Source of the DNA: Salinispirillum sp049115955
Lineage (GTDB): Bacteria > Pseudomonadota > Gammaproteobacteria > Pseudomonadales > Natronospirillaceae
Length of the DNA: 64,000 bases
Assembly (NCBI GenBank): GCA_049115955.1
Contig: JAGDZJ010000002.1
Location: forward strand, 1-64,000
Direction of reading: 5' to 3'
Shown: positions 26,418-35,295 of the stretch, in pieces
How the letters are laid out: each line of letters starts with the position of its first letter
Numbering within the stretch: position 1 is the first letter of the stretch
Notes under the pieces: model-generated
Databases searched by the model: none
Told to the model about the DNA's origin: nothing
Seen by the model: only the letters and a program-made list of their open reading frames with translations
Position numbers and translations under genes: made by a program

Positions 26418-27290
26418 TTAGAAGATAACCAATGCCAGTAGAATCCCCACTTCGGGAGCAGTATGGGCAAGATAGGCGGGCCACAAGCTACCGGTCAGCG
26501 CCCTAATCCAGCCAAACAGAAGTCCGGCGACAAAGGTCATAATGAAATAGAATGGATCGAAAGAAAGCGCTCCATCAGGACTGAGAGCGATCCCATGAGC
26601 AAGTCCAAACAGCCACGCTGTTAGCACTACTCCCCAACCGATCTGAGCACCGGAAAACCACCATCGCGTCCCGAACGCACGGTCGAGCAGAGCCAGCATG
26701 AATCCACGAAAGACGATTTCCTCGACCAGGTTGGCGTAACTGGCGTCGTACAGTAGGCGTTCAAGCGTGGCACCCTGAGCGTCGCTGTTGAATGCATCTG
26801 CACCCAGCACGAAGAACCCTACAACCACTAAAATGGCGATATTGATGAAGGCGACTGGCAAGGTCCCTGGGTAGGTAGCCCAGGTCCAGCCGATCTCCCG
26901 CCGAACCCGAGGACTCAGCAAGCCGATTAGCAGTAGGCACCAGATAAGATCAAGCGTCTTGCCCTGCCAGTTCCAATCCAGTTCGGCAAAAAAACCAATA
27001 CGGGGCAGGCTGAGACTCACAAGATTAACCGTGAATAACCAGATGACAGCTACCAGTGCCAGCCCGCCACTCCAGCGATGTTGCGCGAGCACCAGAATAG
27101 CCAACGGCATCAAACACACGAGAATGAGACCAAGAAGCTGCAGCGTAGCCCGCATCTGGCCAAGAAAAACGTTAGGGCCGACAATCCCGATTACTATGGC
27201 TGAAGCGAGCCCTACAATGCCTGCGGGTGCCACCGCGTGGCGCCAGCGCAAACCGGAGAATTGCCCGCCTGAACCATAAGAATCAGTCAT
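26418..27290 (-). CDS. CPBP-family intramembrane protease
   Basis: A 290-residue polytopic protein. Motif 1 is VEEIVFRGFML, motif 2 FGLAHG, and motif 3 AHTAPE, so the Glu-Glu-Arg and His residues of the Rce1-like active site are kept. Start 27290 (MTDSYGSG) is preferred because AGAGG lies seven bases before it; it overlaps the tetR stop by 8 bp. It lies between a TetR gene and a second CPBP gene, in one operon. The substrate is unknown. Confidence 0.82.
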   Translation of the reverse strand: MTDSYGSGGQFSGLRWRHAVAPAGIVGLASAIVIGIVGPNVFLGQMRATLQLLGLILVCLMPLAILVLAQHRWSGGLALVAVIWLFTVNLVSLSLPRIGFFAELDWNWQGKTLDLIWCLLLIGLLSPRVRREIGWTWATYPGTLPVAFINIAILVVVGFFVLGADAFNSDAQGATLERLLYDASYANLVEEIVFRGFMLALLDRAFGTRWWFSGAQIGWGVVLTAWLFGLAHGIALSPDGALSFDPFYFIMTFVAGLLFGWIRALTGSLWPAYLAHTAPEVGILLALVIF

Positions 27291-27879
27291 CGTTACGCCT
27301 CTCCATCCCTCTGAGGAACAGCGCGACCAGCTCCTCACCATAAGCATCGAGATCCGTTTCGGGCTGCCACGCCCATTCAGTCAGCGCACTCTCAATGGCT
27401 TTGGAAATCGCCGCCGCCATCACTCTCCGATCGAAGTCCCGGAAAATGCCCCGCTTTTGGCCCGTTGCCATCAGGGCGTCAAGGAGGGTAATTTCTTCGC
27501 GTGCGGACGCCGCAATGTATTCCGGACCATTCTCCCCACCATGGCTCATAGCCAAATGCCCAATCGCCAGCAATTCATCCCGATGATCCTTCATGTATCC
27601 GATCTGGTTACGGATATAGGCGGCAATCATGCCACTAGGATCAGCCTCCACTTCCATATGCGGAGTGATGTAGGCACCGGCAGAGTTTTCGACGTGCCGG
27701 TAAACCGCCTCGAACATCTCATCCTTACCCGAAAAATGGTAAGTAATGATCGACTTGGAAATCCCCGCTTCCTTTGCAATACGCGACAACGTGGCGCGCG
27801 CATAGCCTTCGCGTGCCAGAACGGCGATGGCGGCGCCGACGATCTGCTTGTGGCGCGCCTCTTCGATAAAACTTTTCAT
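27283..27879 (-). CDS. TetR-family transcriptional regulator
   Basis: A 198-residue repressor. The helix-turn-helix spans about 26-47 (ATLSRIAKEAGISKSIITYHF) and the rest is a helical ligand domain. The first gene of an operon with two CPBP membrane proteins. A perfect 14-bp palindrome lies 18 bp before the start, so autoregulation of the operon is likely. The inducer is unknown. Confidence 0.92.
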   Translation of the reverse strand: MKSFIEEARHKQIVGAAIAVLAREGYARATLSRIAKEAGISKSIITYHFSGKDEMFEAVYRHVENSAGAYITPHMEVEADPSGMIAAYIRNQIGYMKDHRDELLAIGHLAMSHGGENGPEYIAASAREEITLLDALMATGQKRGIFRDFDRRVMAAAISKAIESALTEWAWQPETDLDAYGEELVALFLRGMERRNDD

Positions 27880-27896
27880 CCACTCAGCCTAAAATC

Positions 27897-27910
27897 AGTC
27901 CAATTGGACT
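27897..27910. promoter_or_regulatory. Palindromic TetR operator
   Basis: AGTCCAATTGGACT is a perfect 14-bp palindrome immediately upstream of the tetR start, where TetR-family repressors usually bind their own promoter. Confidence 0.7.
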
Positions 27911-27974
27911 AACAATAGACCGAACGAACTGAAAATACCAACCAATACGGTGAGAACGGTGGGCCTTTACACCC

Positions 27975-29171
27975 TCAAGCCATGGCCTCTTGCGGCGTAC
28001 CGCGCAAGGTCAGCATCGACAAGACCGCGGCCAGCAGTGAGCACAGTGCAATGGCCGCCGTCAGCATCAGCGGTGTACCATCGAACACCACACTGACCAC
28101 CGCAATGGCGAACGCGCCCAACATCATTTGCAGGGTGCCGCCCAAGGCTGCCGCTGTGCCTGCAATCGGGCCGTGTTCTTCCAATGACAACACCATGGAC
28201 GTAGGAACCACCAAGCCGAGAAAAGCAAAGGTAATAATCAGCAGGGCCACCAGCAGCGGAAAGCTGTCGTTGCCAAGAGCCACCAGCGTAAACATCAAGC
28301 AGGCCGAGACGGCGTAACCGGCCACCGCCCACTTCACTACAGTGATGGAGCCAAAGCGGACGCCGAGGTTGGAGGCAAGCTGGCTGGTGGTAAAGAAACC
28401 CATCGCATTCAATGCGAACGCAAGACTGAACTGGAACGGCGTCAGTCCGTAGTAGCCGGTATACAGAAACGAGGCGGTGGCCAAAAAGGCGAAGAAACTG
28501 GCCATGCCCATACCGCCAATCAACGTCAGACCCATATACCCTGAATCCCTGAACAACACGCCGAAGGCTTTCATCATGGCGTTGAAACGAAAAGGCGCGC
28601 GGTCAGCCGGGGCCAACGTTTCCTTCAAAGCGAAGCCGGTCAGCAACAGGCCCAACACCGTCGCAATGGCGACCGCAAGAAAGACCGCGCGCCAGCCGAA
28701 AGGCACAATGATCGCGGTGCCCATCAGGGGTGCCAGCATCGGTGAAACAGCAATCACCAGCATGATGGTAGACATCAGGCGAGTTGCCTCAGTGCCAGTG
28801 TAGCGGTCACGGATCACGGCGCGCGGAATGGACATAACCGCAGCGGCCCCTACACCCTGCAAAAAGCGCAGCGCGATCAGCCATTCAATGGTAGGCGCGA
28901 AGGCACAACCAATCGAGGCCACACCGAAAATACCCAGACCAAAATAAAGCGGTGGCTTGCGACCGAACACATCGGAGGCCGGACCGTAAAAAAGCTGGCA
29001 AATACCAAAGGCGATGAAGAACGACATCAACGTCCACTGCGCAGCCGATACCGACGCGCCCAAGTCTTCGCTGATGGTCGGCATGGCGGGCAGGTACATA
29101 TCAATGGCAAAAGGGCCAATCCAACTTAACAGGCCAAGCACCAAGGCCATCTTGATCATATCGGTTTTCAC
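27975..29171 (-). CDS. Bcr/CflA-type drug efflux MFS transporter
   Basis: A 398-residue 12-helix exporter. The opening LSWIGPFAIDMYLPAMPTIS, the motif GPASDVFGRKPPL after helix 2, RFLQGVGAAAVMSIPRAVIRD and SPMLAPLMG in helix 5 are typical of the Bcr/CflA drug:H+ antiporters. A GTG start at 29171 has AGGA eight bases before it. It lies 95 bp upstream-side of tetR, whose operator faces it, so it might be read independently. Substrates such as bicyclomycin or chloramphenicol are family inference only. Confidence 0.9.
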   Translation of the reverse strand: MKTDMIKMALVLGLLSWIGPFAIDMYLPAMPTISEDLGASVSAAQWTLMSFFIAFGICQLFYGPASDVFGRKPPLYFGLGIFGVASIGCAFAPTIEWLIALRFLQGVGAAAVMSIPRAVIRDRYTGTEATRLMSTIMLVIAVSPMLAPLMGTAIIVPFGWRAVFLAVAIATVLGLLLTGFALKETLAPADRAPFRFNAMMKAFGVLFRDSGYMGLTLIGGMGMASFFAFLATASFLYTGYYGLTPFQFSLAFALNAMGFFTTSQLASNLGVRFGSITVVKWAVAGYAVSACLMFTLVALGNDSFPLLVALLIITFAFLGLVVPTSMVLSLEEHGPIAGTAAALGGTLQMMLGAFAIAVVSVVFDGTPLMLTAAIALCSLLAAVLSMLTLRGTPQEAMA

Positions 29172-29293
29172 TGATTCTTCCTCATGAAAGTCATACTGTA
29201 TGTATCCTTGTTACTACAATCGAGCTGCCGTTTCCGGACATATCGACAAACTTGTGCACCGGTGCTGGCTGACACAGCCAACACACAGCTTTG

Positions 29294-29761
29294 TTACTGC
29301 GTTTCAACAAACTCCGCAAGCTTCTCCAGAGACGAGTTCAACCCTGCACTATGATCTTCGGGCCGAATGCCCTCCGGAACGTTCATAGCCTGAACCGTCA
29401 CTAATGTCCGTTCGCCTTGCGGTTGAAACGTCCAAATCATGATCATAGTGCCAGAGAATGAAGGGTCTTCACTCTCGAAATTAACTTCTTGCTCAATCGA
29501 CTTTCCATCTTCGAGTCTCGTGAGTTTCACCTCAACCTCATCCGAGTCTTCTGAGGTCTTGCCTCCGCCTTCTTGCGGTTCCGCATAGGAAAGGCGCATC
29601 CGATACGATCCCCCTTCACGGAAGTCGAAATGCAACATTTTGCCGGTCATGCTATCCGGTGGCAGCCAGCGCTCCATAGAGCCGGGCTCTGAAAAGGCTC
29701 GATAAACGGCCCTTGGCGACGCGGTAATCAGCCGAGACGCTGAATCGATTCTTGGCGACAT
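29294..29761 (-). CDS. SRPBCC (AHSA1-like) protein
   Basis: 155 residues: SASRLITASPRAVYRAFSEP at the N-terminus, WLPPDSMTGKM and FDFREGGSYRM, then the long C-terminal helix. It has the START-like fold of AHSA1 proteins. AGGAG lies ten bases before ATG. A relic of an ECF sigma gene lies 160 bp away, as in the nearby ECF42 operon that also has an SRPBCC gene; the pair may descend from a similar operon. The substrate is unknown. Confidence 0.82.
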   Translation of the reverse strand: MSPRIDSASRLITASPRAVYRAFSEPGSMERWLPPDSMTGKMLHFDFREGGSYRMRLSYAEPQEGGGKTSEDSDEVEVKLTRLEDGKSIEQEVNFESEDPSFSGTMIMIWTFQPQGERTLVTVQAMNVPEGIRPEDHSAGLNSSLEKLAEFVETQ

Positions 29762-29923
29762 AGATGTTCAACTCCTTGTTGGAATAAGGGCTAACGCGCA
29801 ACAGAGTGGCCTGTTGCAGGCTATCGTCCGTCACGTTCCCTCTCTAGTCGATCAACGAAACCCGTTTTCGACAATAGAGCGAAAGATAGTCGATATTTTT
29901 GCTATGCAGCTCAAATTCGAAGC

Positions 29924-29986
29924 CAAGTGGCTATGACTTTACGAGAAGTATGCGAGATGCACACCGAAGAGGTGGCGCGAAGGATT
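29924..29986 (+). pseudogene. Relic of an ECF sigma factor gene (region 4 fragment)
   Basis: Codons at 29924-29986 read QVAMTLREVCEMHTEEVARR plus I. Twelve of twenty residues match VALTLREVCGLTTEQVASAF in the sigma gene at 22972-24225. The similarity ends on both sides and no full frame remains. Only a short gene scrap is left, on the strand opposite to its neighbours. Confidence 0.55.
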
Positions 29987-30053
29987 AGAACAGAATTGCG
30001 CCATTTCTATAAGTGCACTGGTCTAATGGAGCCGGACACTTTAATTAGCCACA

Positions 30054-30515
30054 CTACGGCTTACTTCTTAAAGCCGCTAAAGCCATTTCCGCACTGGCCG
30101 CTCGTGCAGCAGCAACGACTTCTTTTGTGACAATGGTTTTGCCAATCGGAAATATGGCTAAACCGGCCAGCTTAATGTGCTGAATCCCGAAAGGGATGCC
30201 AATGATCGTCACAAAGCATACAAACGCAGAAATGAGATGGCCGATGGTGAGCCATAGACCAGCAAAAACGAACCAAATGATATTACCCAACAGCCCAAAG
30301 CCACCAGTACCAATGTCATTGCGTTGCGTGAGTTCACTTCGACTGATGGCCTCTTTTCCAAACGGGAAAAATGAGAAGCTGCCAATAACAAAGCAAGCCC
30401 TTCCCCAAGGGATACCGACAATACTAATGAACGCAATGATGCCAATACACCACCAGGCCAACCCCATAATGGCGCCACCCAGAATAAACCACAGCACGTT
30501 GCCGATTGTTCTCAT
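30054..30515 (-). CDS. yccF: YccF family inner-membrane protein
   Basis: 153 residues with two copies of the YccF (DUF307) hydrophobic unit: LGNVLWF-like start, then GIPWGRACFVIGSFSFFPFGK and GIPFGIQHIKLAGLAIFPIGK. About four membrane segments. No function is firmly established. The start 30515 has GAGAG upstream. It stands alone between a sigma relic and the toxin-antitoxin pair. Confidence 0.9.
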   Translation of the reverse strand: MRTIGNVLWFILGGAIMGLAWWCIGIIAFISIVGIPWGRACFVIGSFSFFPFGKEAISRSELTQRNDIGTGGFGLLGNIIWFVFAGLWLTIGHLISAFVCFVTIIGIPFGIQHIKLAGLAIFPIGKTIVTKEVVAAARAASAEMALAALRSKP

Positions 30516-30611
30516 CAGTCTCTCTCAATTTCAATTTAGTGCCGGAGTGTACGGTGTTCAGGCATGGCCTATCGTATTGGCTATACTTGCGAACCACTGT
30601 ACAGACTAAAA

Positions 30612-30926
30612 TTACAGCCTATGCCCCGCCTCTGACAATGAGTTCCATGGACGAATAGTTTTCAGCTGGTCTGCCAAGGCATCCTCCGCTATCTCCGTGT
30701 CATACATTGCCTGAGCGCGCAACCAATAGCCTTTAGACAAGCCAAAGAATCGACAGAGACGTAGATCTGTATCGGCAGTTATTGAACGTTTTCCCGCTAT
30801 TATCTGGCCTATTCGTTGGGCCGGCACTCCAATTTCTTTCGCCAGGCGATATTGGGAAATGCCCATTGGCTCAAGAAACTCTTCTTTGAGTAACTCGCCT
30901 GGCGTTACTGCATCAATGTTACGCAT
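30612..30926 (-). CDS. higA: HigA-family antitoxin
   Basis: 104-residue XRE-type protein: TPGELLKEEFLEPMGISQYR, the helix-turn-helix YRLAKEIGVPAQRIGQIIAG and the conserved ADTDLRLCRFFGLSKGYWL. It neutralises the HigB toxin and represses the operon. It starts ten bases after higB, which lies first, the usual order for HigBA. GAGG lies six bases before the start. Confidence 0.92.
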   Translation of the reverse strand: MRNIDAVTPGELLKEEFLEPMGISQYRLAKEIGVPAQRIGQIIAGKRSITADTDLRLCRFFGLSKGYWLRAQAMYDTEIAEDALADQLKTIRPWNSLSEAGHRL

Positions 30927-30936
30927 GATTCACCTC

Positions 30937-31215
30937 TTAATGGTAATCAACAATTTCGACATCCTCAGCACCCGCATCTGTCCAGCGGAAACACACTCGA
31001 AATTGCCGATTAATACGGATACTATGCTGCCCCTGACGATCACCGTATAGAGGCTCCAGCATATTGCCGGGTGGCACTTTAAGATCATCCAAGCAACTTG
31101 CCGCTTGGAGTTGCCGTAGCTTCCTTAAAGCAACACGCTCAAAATTGACAAAGCGTCGCACTCTGCGACCATTTGCCAACGTTTGGGTATCCTTACATTT
31201 GAATGAAATGATCAT
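30937..31215 (-). CDS. higB: HigB-family toxin (RelE-like mRNA interferase)
   Basis: 92 residues with the RelE/HigB fold pattern: ALRKLRQLQAASCLDDLKVP, then PPGNMLEPLYGDRQGQHSIR, INRQFRVCFRW and EIVDYH at the C-terminus with the late histidine common in this family. It cleaves ribosome-bound mRNA when its antitoxin is degraded. It forms a two-gene operon with higA. Confidence 0.92.
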   Translation of the reverse strand: MIISFKCKDTQTLANGRRVRRFVNFERVALRKLRQLQAASCLDDLKVPPGNMLEPLYGDRQGQHSIRINRQFRVCFRWTDAGAEDVEIVDYH

Positions 31216-31300
31216 GGCTCAATGATCACGCATTGCGTTAATAACGTCAAGCGTTACTACCCACTCGAAGTATAACTGCAAGACTCTACGCTCTCCGTCC

Positions 31301-32047
31301 CTATCGCCCTCCTGCCACATCAATAAAGGTCGCCGTAGCATAACTGGCTTCATCCGACAGCAGCCACAATATCGCACTGGCGACTTCCTCCGGCTGGCCG
31401 CCACGTTGCATCGGCACGCCGACTTTTACGCGGTCTACTCTATTGGGTTCGCCGCCTTGGGCGTGTATGTCAGTGTAGATAATCCCCGGTCTGACGCCGT
31501 TCACGCGGATGCCTTCGGTAGCGACTTCACGTGCTACACCGAGGGTGAAGGTGTCCACTGCGCCTTTAGATGCAGCGTAGTCCACGTATTCATTGGGTGA
31601 ACCGATGAGCGCAGCGACGGACGACACATTCACAATGGCGCCGCCCGTGCCACCGTGCTTGGTGGACATGCGCTTGATGGCTTCGCGGGTACACAGCATG
31701 GTGCCGGTGACATTGGTAGTGAATATGCGGTTGATGCGTTCGGCAGTCATGTCTTCTACACGCATTTGGGTTTCCAGCGTGCCGACGTTATTCACCAGTG
31801 CCACCAAGGTGCCATCTTCTGCATCAATATGTGCGAACAGGCGCAGTACATCTTCTTCACGCGATACATCGGCTTGTACCGCAAAGGCTTGCCCACCGGC
31901 TTGCTGAATCTGAGCCACCACGGCCTCTGCGGCGGCGGCATTTTCCCGATAGTTCACTGCCACACGGTAGCCACGTTGCGCTGCCAGAATTGCGGTCGCC
32001 GCTCCGATGCCTCGGCTACCACCCGTTACCAAGAGTATTTTGTTCAT
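31301..32047 (-). CDS. SDR-family oxidoreductase
   Basis: A 248-residue classical short-chain dehydrogenase. Its cofactor motif TGGSRGIGAA lies at about 8-17, NNVG at about 85-88, and the catalytic Ser, YVDYAASK (Tyr and Lys) near 155-165; the C-terminal SYATATFIDVAGGR is typical. ATG 32047 has AGGTGA upstream. Similar to glucose-1-dehydrogenase-like or FabG-like enzymes; the substrate is unknown. A truncated paralogue of its first part lies at 33087-33326 beyond a BioY-like gene. Confidence 0.9.
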   Translation of the reverse strand: MNKILLVTGGSRGIGAATAILAAQRGYRVAVNYRENAAAAEAVVAQIQQAGGQAFAVQADVSREEDVLRLFAHIDAEDGTLVALVNNVGTLETQMRVEDMTAERINRIFTTNVTGTMLCTREAIKRMSTKHGGTGGAIVNVSSVAALIGSPNEYVDYAASKGAVDTFTLGVAREVATEGIRVNGVRPGIIYTDIHAQGGEPNRVDRVKVGVPMQRGGQPEEVASAILWLLSDEASYATATFIDVAGGR

Positions 32048-32086
32048 AGAGTCACCTTTGAAATAAAAGGTGCCGACGCCAGCCAA

Positions 32087-32917
32087 TCAACCGGCTACCT
32101 TTCTTGCTAAACCTCTAATACACCAGTTCATTCCATCTATAGCACAGCAATTAATAAACCAAACGAGCACCCCTAGTGCCAAAAAAAAGGCATAAATAAA
32201 AGGGATAAGGCACAAGCTAAGAATGATTTGAAAACCGTTCGGGTAAACAGTTACTCTACCCAATTCAATTGGTTTCATGAACCCCTTCCAAGGTATAGGA
32301 AGAATTGTACTAAGCCGCCAATCAAGATGCGACACAATGTGTTGGAGCTGTCTAGGTGATGAAATTGAATTGTTGTAAGCGCCTCGTTCAAGAGCTTCTG
32401 TGGCGAACGCCCTAGGCAGCAGTTGAGCGACCAATCCTACGAATAGGGCACACAGCATGTATTGGGAGATAGACGACATTGGAAAGGCGGCGATAGCCTC
32501 CATCCAGTTGCCACCAAGCCTCAAGATCAAAAAGGCGAAACTAAATGTTAACTCGACAGTAGAGCCAAACAACGAGGACAGTAATGCCGCTGGAAATTTA
32601 GGCAAATGGCGTAACCGAAACGCCATGTAGCCAGTGGCAAAGGCGACAACAGGAAAAGTCAAAAGATGTCCATACCGGCCTGTACCAAAGCCCATAAAAC
32701 CGAAATCACCATTCCAAAAAGGCACAAAATATGCCTCCCAAATGATGAGCAGAAGCATAGAAGCAGCGCCACGCCAAGGCCCTAGCATCGCCCCAGCCAA
32801 CATAGAACCAGCGAGCAAAAAATCCAAATTATAAGGCAAGTAGGAAGTAAATACAGAATCTATTCCCACCATCAATGCGGCATAGATGTGTATTAGCACA
32901 AAAGTTTTATCGTTCAT
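32087..32917 (-). CDS. Divergent BioY paralogue with a C-terminal extension
   Basis: 276 residues. The first 170 or so resemble the window's own BioY (52909-53469): LAGSMLAGAMLGPWRGAASM against LAGVMLGPWRGAASM, and FATGYMAFRLRHLPKFPAAL against FATGYMALWLRRLPTFPAAL. About 80 extra residues follow, with another membrane segment. BioY is the substrate-binding S component of the biotin ECF importer. Here no ATPase or EcfT partner is adjacent. The DNA is richer in A+T than its surroundings. Substrate could be biotin, a precursor or something else. ATG 32917 is preferred to TTG 32920; the ribosome site is weak. Confidence 0.75.
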   Translation of the reverse strand: MNDKTFVLIHIYAALMVGIDSVFTSYLPYNLDFLLAGSMLAGAMLGPWRGAASMLLLIIWEAYFVPFWNGDFGFMGFGTGRYGHLLTFPVVAFATGYMAFRLRHLPKFPAALLSSLFGSTVELTFSFAFLILRLGGNWMEAIAAFPMSSISQYMLCALFVGLVAQLLPRAFATEALERGAYNNSISSPRQLQHIVSHLDWRLSTILPIPWKGFMKPIELGRVTVYPNGFQIILSLCLIPFIYAFFLALGVLVWFINCCAIDGMNWCIRGLARKVAG

Positions 32918-33086
32918 CAATCTACTCTTTAGAACTATGTTCGTTATTTGATTGGTTTAAAGAATCCATATAGAGAAATAGCGGCTAGGCTAATACCACC
33001 TCTAGAGAACACGTGCATTATCCATTATAGTTCTAACTGAAATCAAATAATAAGCGCCACACGCACCTCGTAATCACGTAACTGAC

Positions 33087-33326
33087 CTAGGGCATCTCTA
33101 TTTGGGGAGTTTCAATATTGATCAGAAAACGACGAATTGAATTTGCAACTCCAGCCGAAAATCTTATAACTTTATTTTTTGCGCACAAAAACCTATCTTT
33201 AATGCTAGTTTCCCGGTAGTTCACCGCCACACGATAGCCACGTTGCGCTGCCAAAATGGCCGTGGCCGCGCCGATGCCTCGGCTAGCACCGGTGATCAAG
33301 CAGGTCGGCTTGTTGATGGCAGTCAT
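33087..33326 (-). pseudogene. 5-prime fragment of an SDR gene
   Basis: The first 42 or so of 79 codons read TGASRGIGAATAILAAQRGY and VAVNYRE, nearly the same as the start of the intact SDR gene at 31301-32047. After that the frame turns to unrelated sequence and lacks the catalytic Tyr-Lys. A truncated duplicate. Confidence 0.8.
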
Positions 33327-33460
33327 GGCAATTCACCCTTTGGGTCAGTTGTGTGTTTGCTGAACATACACTACAGTTTTCTCTGCTTTTTAGCATGATC
33401 ATAGCATCGTTGTACCTAGGCATATTGCACACCAAGCAACCGCTAAATTACGGATAATTG

Positions 33461-34360
33461 ATGACAGGCCAACCCACGCGCACAGGAAAGCTGTTTCTAC
33501 TGATGGCGTGCAGTTGGCTTACGCTTGCCTCCGGACTACTCAGTTATGAGTCCATCAATTCATATGCAAACGGAATAAAGATAGACGCTGCCACTCTTCA
33601 TGCGTATGTCGGCCTTGTGTTTTCCCTTCTCATAATTAGCATGACGTTGAGTCTGTTCGGCAAACAAGTATTGTTGGGTGAGCCCATCGGCAAAAGGCAA
33701 TCAGCGATCTACTGCTTATACGGCATCCCGTTCATGGCATTAGCCATAGCGATCATCTATCTGGTATATCTGCCGCTTGAACCGTACCTACCAAACTGGA
33801 CACTAGGCTTTTTAGCCGATTCTTCTTTCGATGTATTCAAAGACAGCACCTCTACCCACACGACGTTCCTGCTCGTACTGGAGTCGTCTGTATTGGCACC
33901 GATATGGGAAGAGCTGGTGTTTCGCGGCGCTCTGCTGTTGACACTTGCGCAGTGGCGTTACATAGGCAAAGCCGGAGCTGCCGTTATCAGTTCATTGTTG
34001 TTTGCCAGTTTGCACGCAGACATTATTACGACCTTCATATTTGGCATTCTGCTGTGCGCTATCACCTTTAAAACTCGCTCGCTGTGGCCTGCAATTTTGA
34101 TCCACATTAGCTACAACTCACTCGTTGGGCTTTATGAATGGTGGGATCCGGCTTTCCCTATATTCATCGTGTATTTGCCCTTCGAGTCCTCCATCTGGGA
34201 TGCCATTCTCGATATTCTGGTTGTACCCGTATCGTGGGGGTTGGCAAACGCACTTGTCGCCAGCATCTCTTTACTATGGCTGTTCCTTTGGCATATACCA
34301 CACTGCACCAAACGTAGAGATGCTATCGTTCGGCTAAACTCTGCGATAGACAATTCTTAA
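33461..34360 (+). CDS. CPBP-family intramembrane protease
   Basis: 299 residues with about eight helices. Motifs of the active site are EELVFRGALL (about 150), FASLHAD (about 185) and HISYNS (about 210), all canonical. Unlike the two CPBP genes at 25.5-27.3 kb it stands alone and reads in the opposite direction. The actual start is ATG 33461, with a preceding TTG and a weak GGAT. It converges with the LysR gene. The substrate is unknown. Confidence 0.85.
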   Translation: MTGQPTRTGKLFLLMACSWLTLASGLLSYESINSYANGIKIDAATLHAYVGLVFSLLIISMTLSLFGKQVLLGEPIGKRQSAIYCLYGIPFMALAIAIIYLVYLPLEPYLPNWTLGFLADSSFDVFKDSTSTHTTFLLVLESSVLAPIWEELVFRGALLLTLAQWRYIGKAGAAVISSLLFASLHADIITTFIFGILLCAITFKTRSLWPAILIHISYNSLVGLYEWWDPAFPIFIVYLPFESSIWDAILDILVVPVSWGLANALVASISLLWLFLWHIPHCTKRRDAIVRLNSAIDNS

Positions 34361-34370
34361 CCATAATCTT

Positions 34371-35288
34371 TTATATGCGCCCCGCCACCGCGAGGCGAAT
34401 CTTGTCTGTTATGTGTTGAATATGCTCGTCGTCGGCGCGTTCCGCCAACACATACAGCCCGACGGTGTGCGGGCCTTGCGGCTCATCTATCGGCAAGGGT
34501 AGTACGCCCTGTTGGGCAAAATAGTCGGCCAGTACGTTGGTGTAAGTCATTACGGCGTCGCTGTCACGCAGGATGTCGAGCCCGGCGGTCATGGAGTTGG
34601 TGGCCCACACTACGCGCTCGGGCACGTAATAGCGTTCACGTTGCGCTTGTTTCAGCGCTAAGTTGTCGAGCACTTGAGTGTAACGCGCTTCGTCGGGCGT
34701 AACATCCAAATGCGGGTAGGCGAGCAAGTCCACCAAACTGCAACTGGGTTGCGCGAGCAAGGGGTGCCCGGCGCGCACGTAGCAGCCGTCGAAGGCTTGA
34801 AATAGCGGGTTGAAAACCGCGCCTACCCGTTCGTTAAGTCCAACAATTTCATGGCCAATGAACAGGTCGATGTCGCCACACAACAGTTGGTCCATGGAGC
34901 GCAAGTGGTTGCCGATATCGACGTGCACGGGGGCGGTGGGGTTCTCGCGCCGGTAGTCTTGCAGTAAGTCACGGAAGAACAGGTGCCACCACGCCATACC
35001 GACCCCGATGCGCAAGCCGCGTTCTCGCTTCACTTTAAGCTGAGCGAGCTTTTCCATGGCGTTGTCGTGTACGCGCTGCATGATGCGCGTTTGTTCCATC
35101 AACAGTTCGCCGTAGGGCGTGAGTGCCATGCCTTTGGATGAGCGCACGAAGAGTTCGACTCCGAGGTTGTCTTCCAGTTTTTTGATGTTATGCGTCAGCG
35201 TGGGCTGGCTGATGAACAGGCGCGTGGCGGCGTGGCTGAGGCTGTTCAGTTCGGCGACGGTGAGAAATTGTTTTAAGAGTTTATCCAT
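34371..35288 (-). CDS. LysR-family transcriptional regulator
   Basis: A 305-residue regulator. The N-terminal helix-turn-helix is FLTVAELNSLSHAATRLFIS and QPTLTHNIKKLEDNLGVELF (about 8-46); the rest is a periplasmic-binding-protein-like effector domain. Start 35288 (MDKLLKQFLT) is chosen because upstream in-frame codons cross a perfect inverted repeat and a palindromic element. It diverges from the two alpha-glucosidase genes and probably controls them. The inducer is unknown. Confidence 0.88.
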   Translation of the reverse strand: MDKLLKQFLTVAELNSLSHAATRLFISQPTLTHNIKKLEDNLGVELFVRSSKGMALTPYGELLMEQTRIMQRVHDNAMEKLAQLKVKRERGLRIGVGMAWWHLFFRDLLQDYRRENPTAPVHVDIGNHLRSMDQLLCGDIDLFIGHEIVGLNERVGAVFNPLFQAFDGCYVRAGHPLLAQPSCSLVDLLAYPHLDVTPDEARYTQVLDNLALKQAQRERYYVPERVVWATNSMTAGLDILRDSDAVMTYTNVLADYFAQQGVLPLPIDEPQGPHTVGLYVLAERADDEHIQHITDKIRLAVAGRI

Positions 35289-35295
35289 TAGCCAA

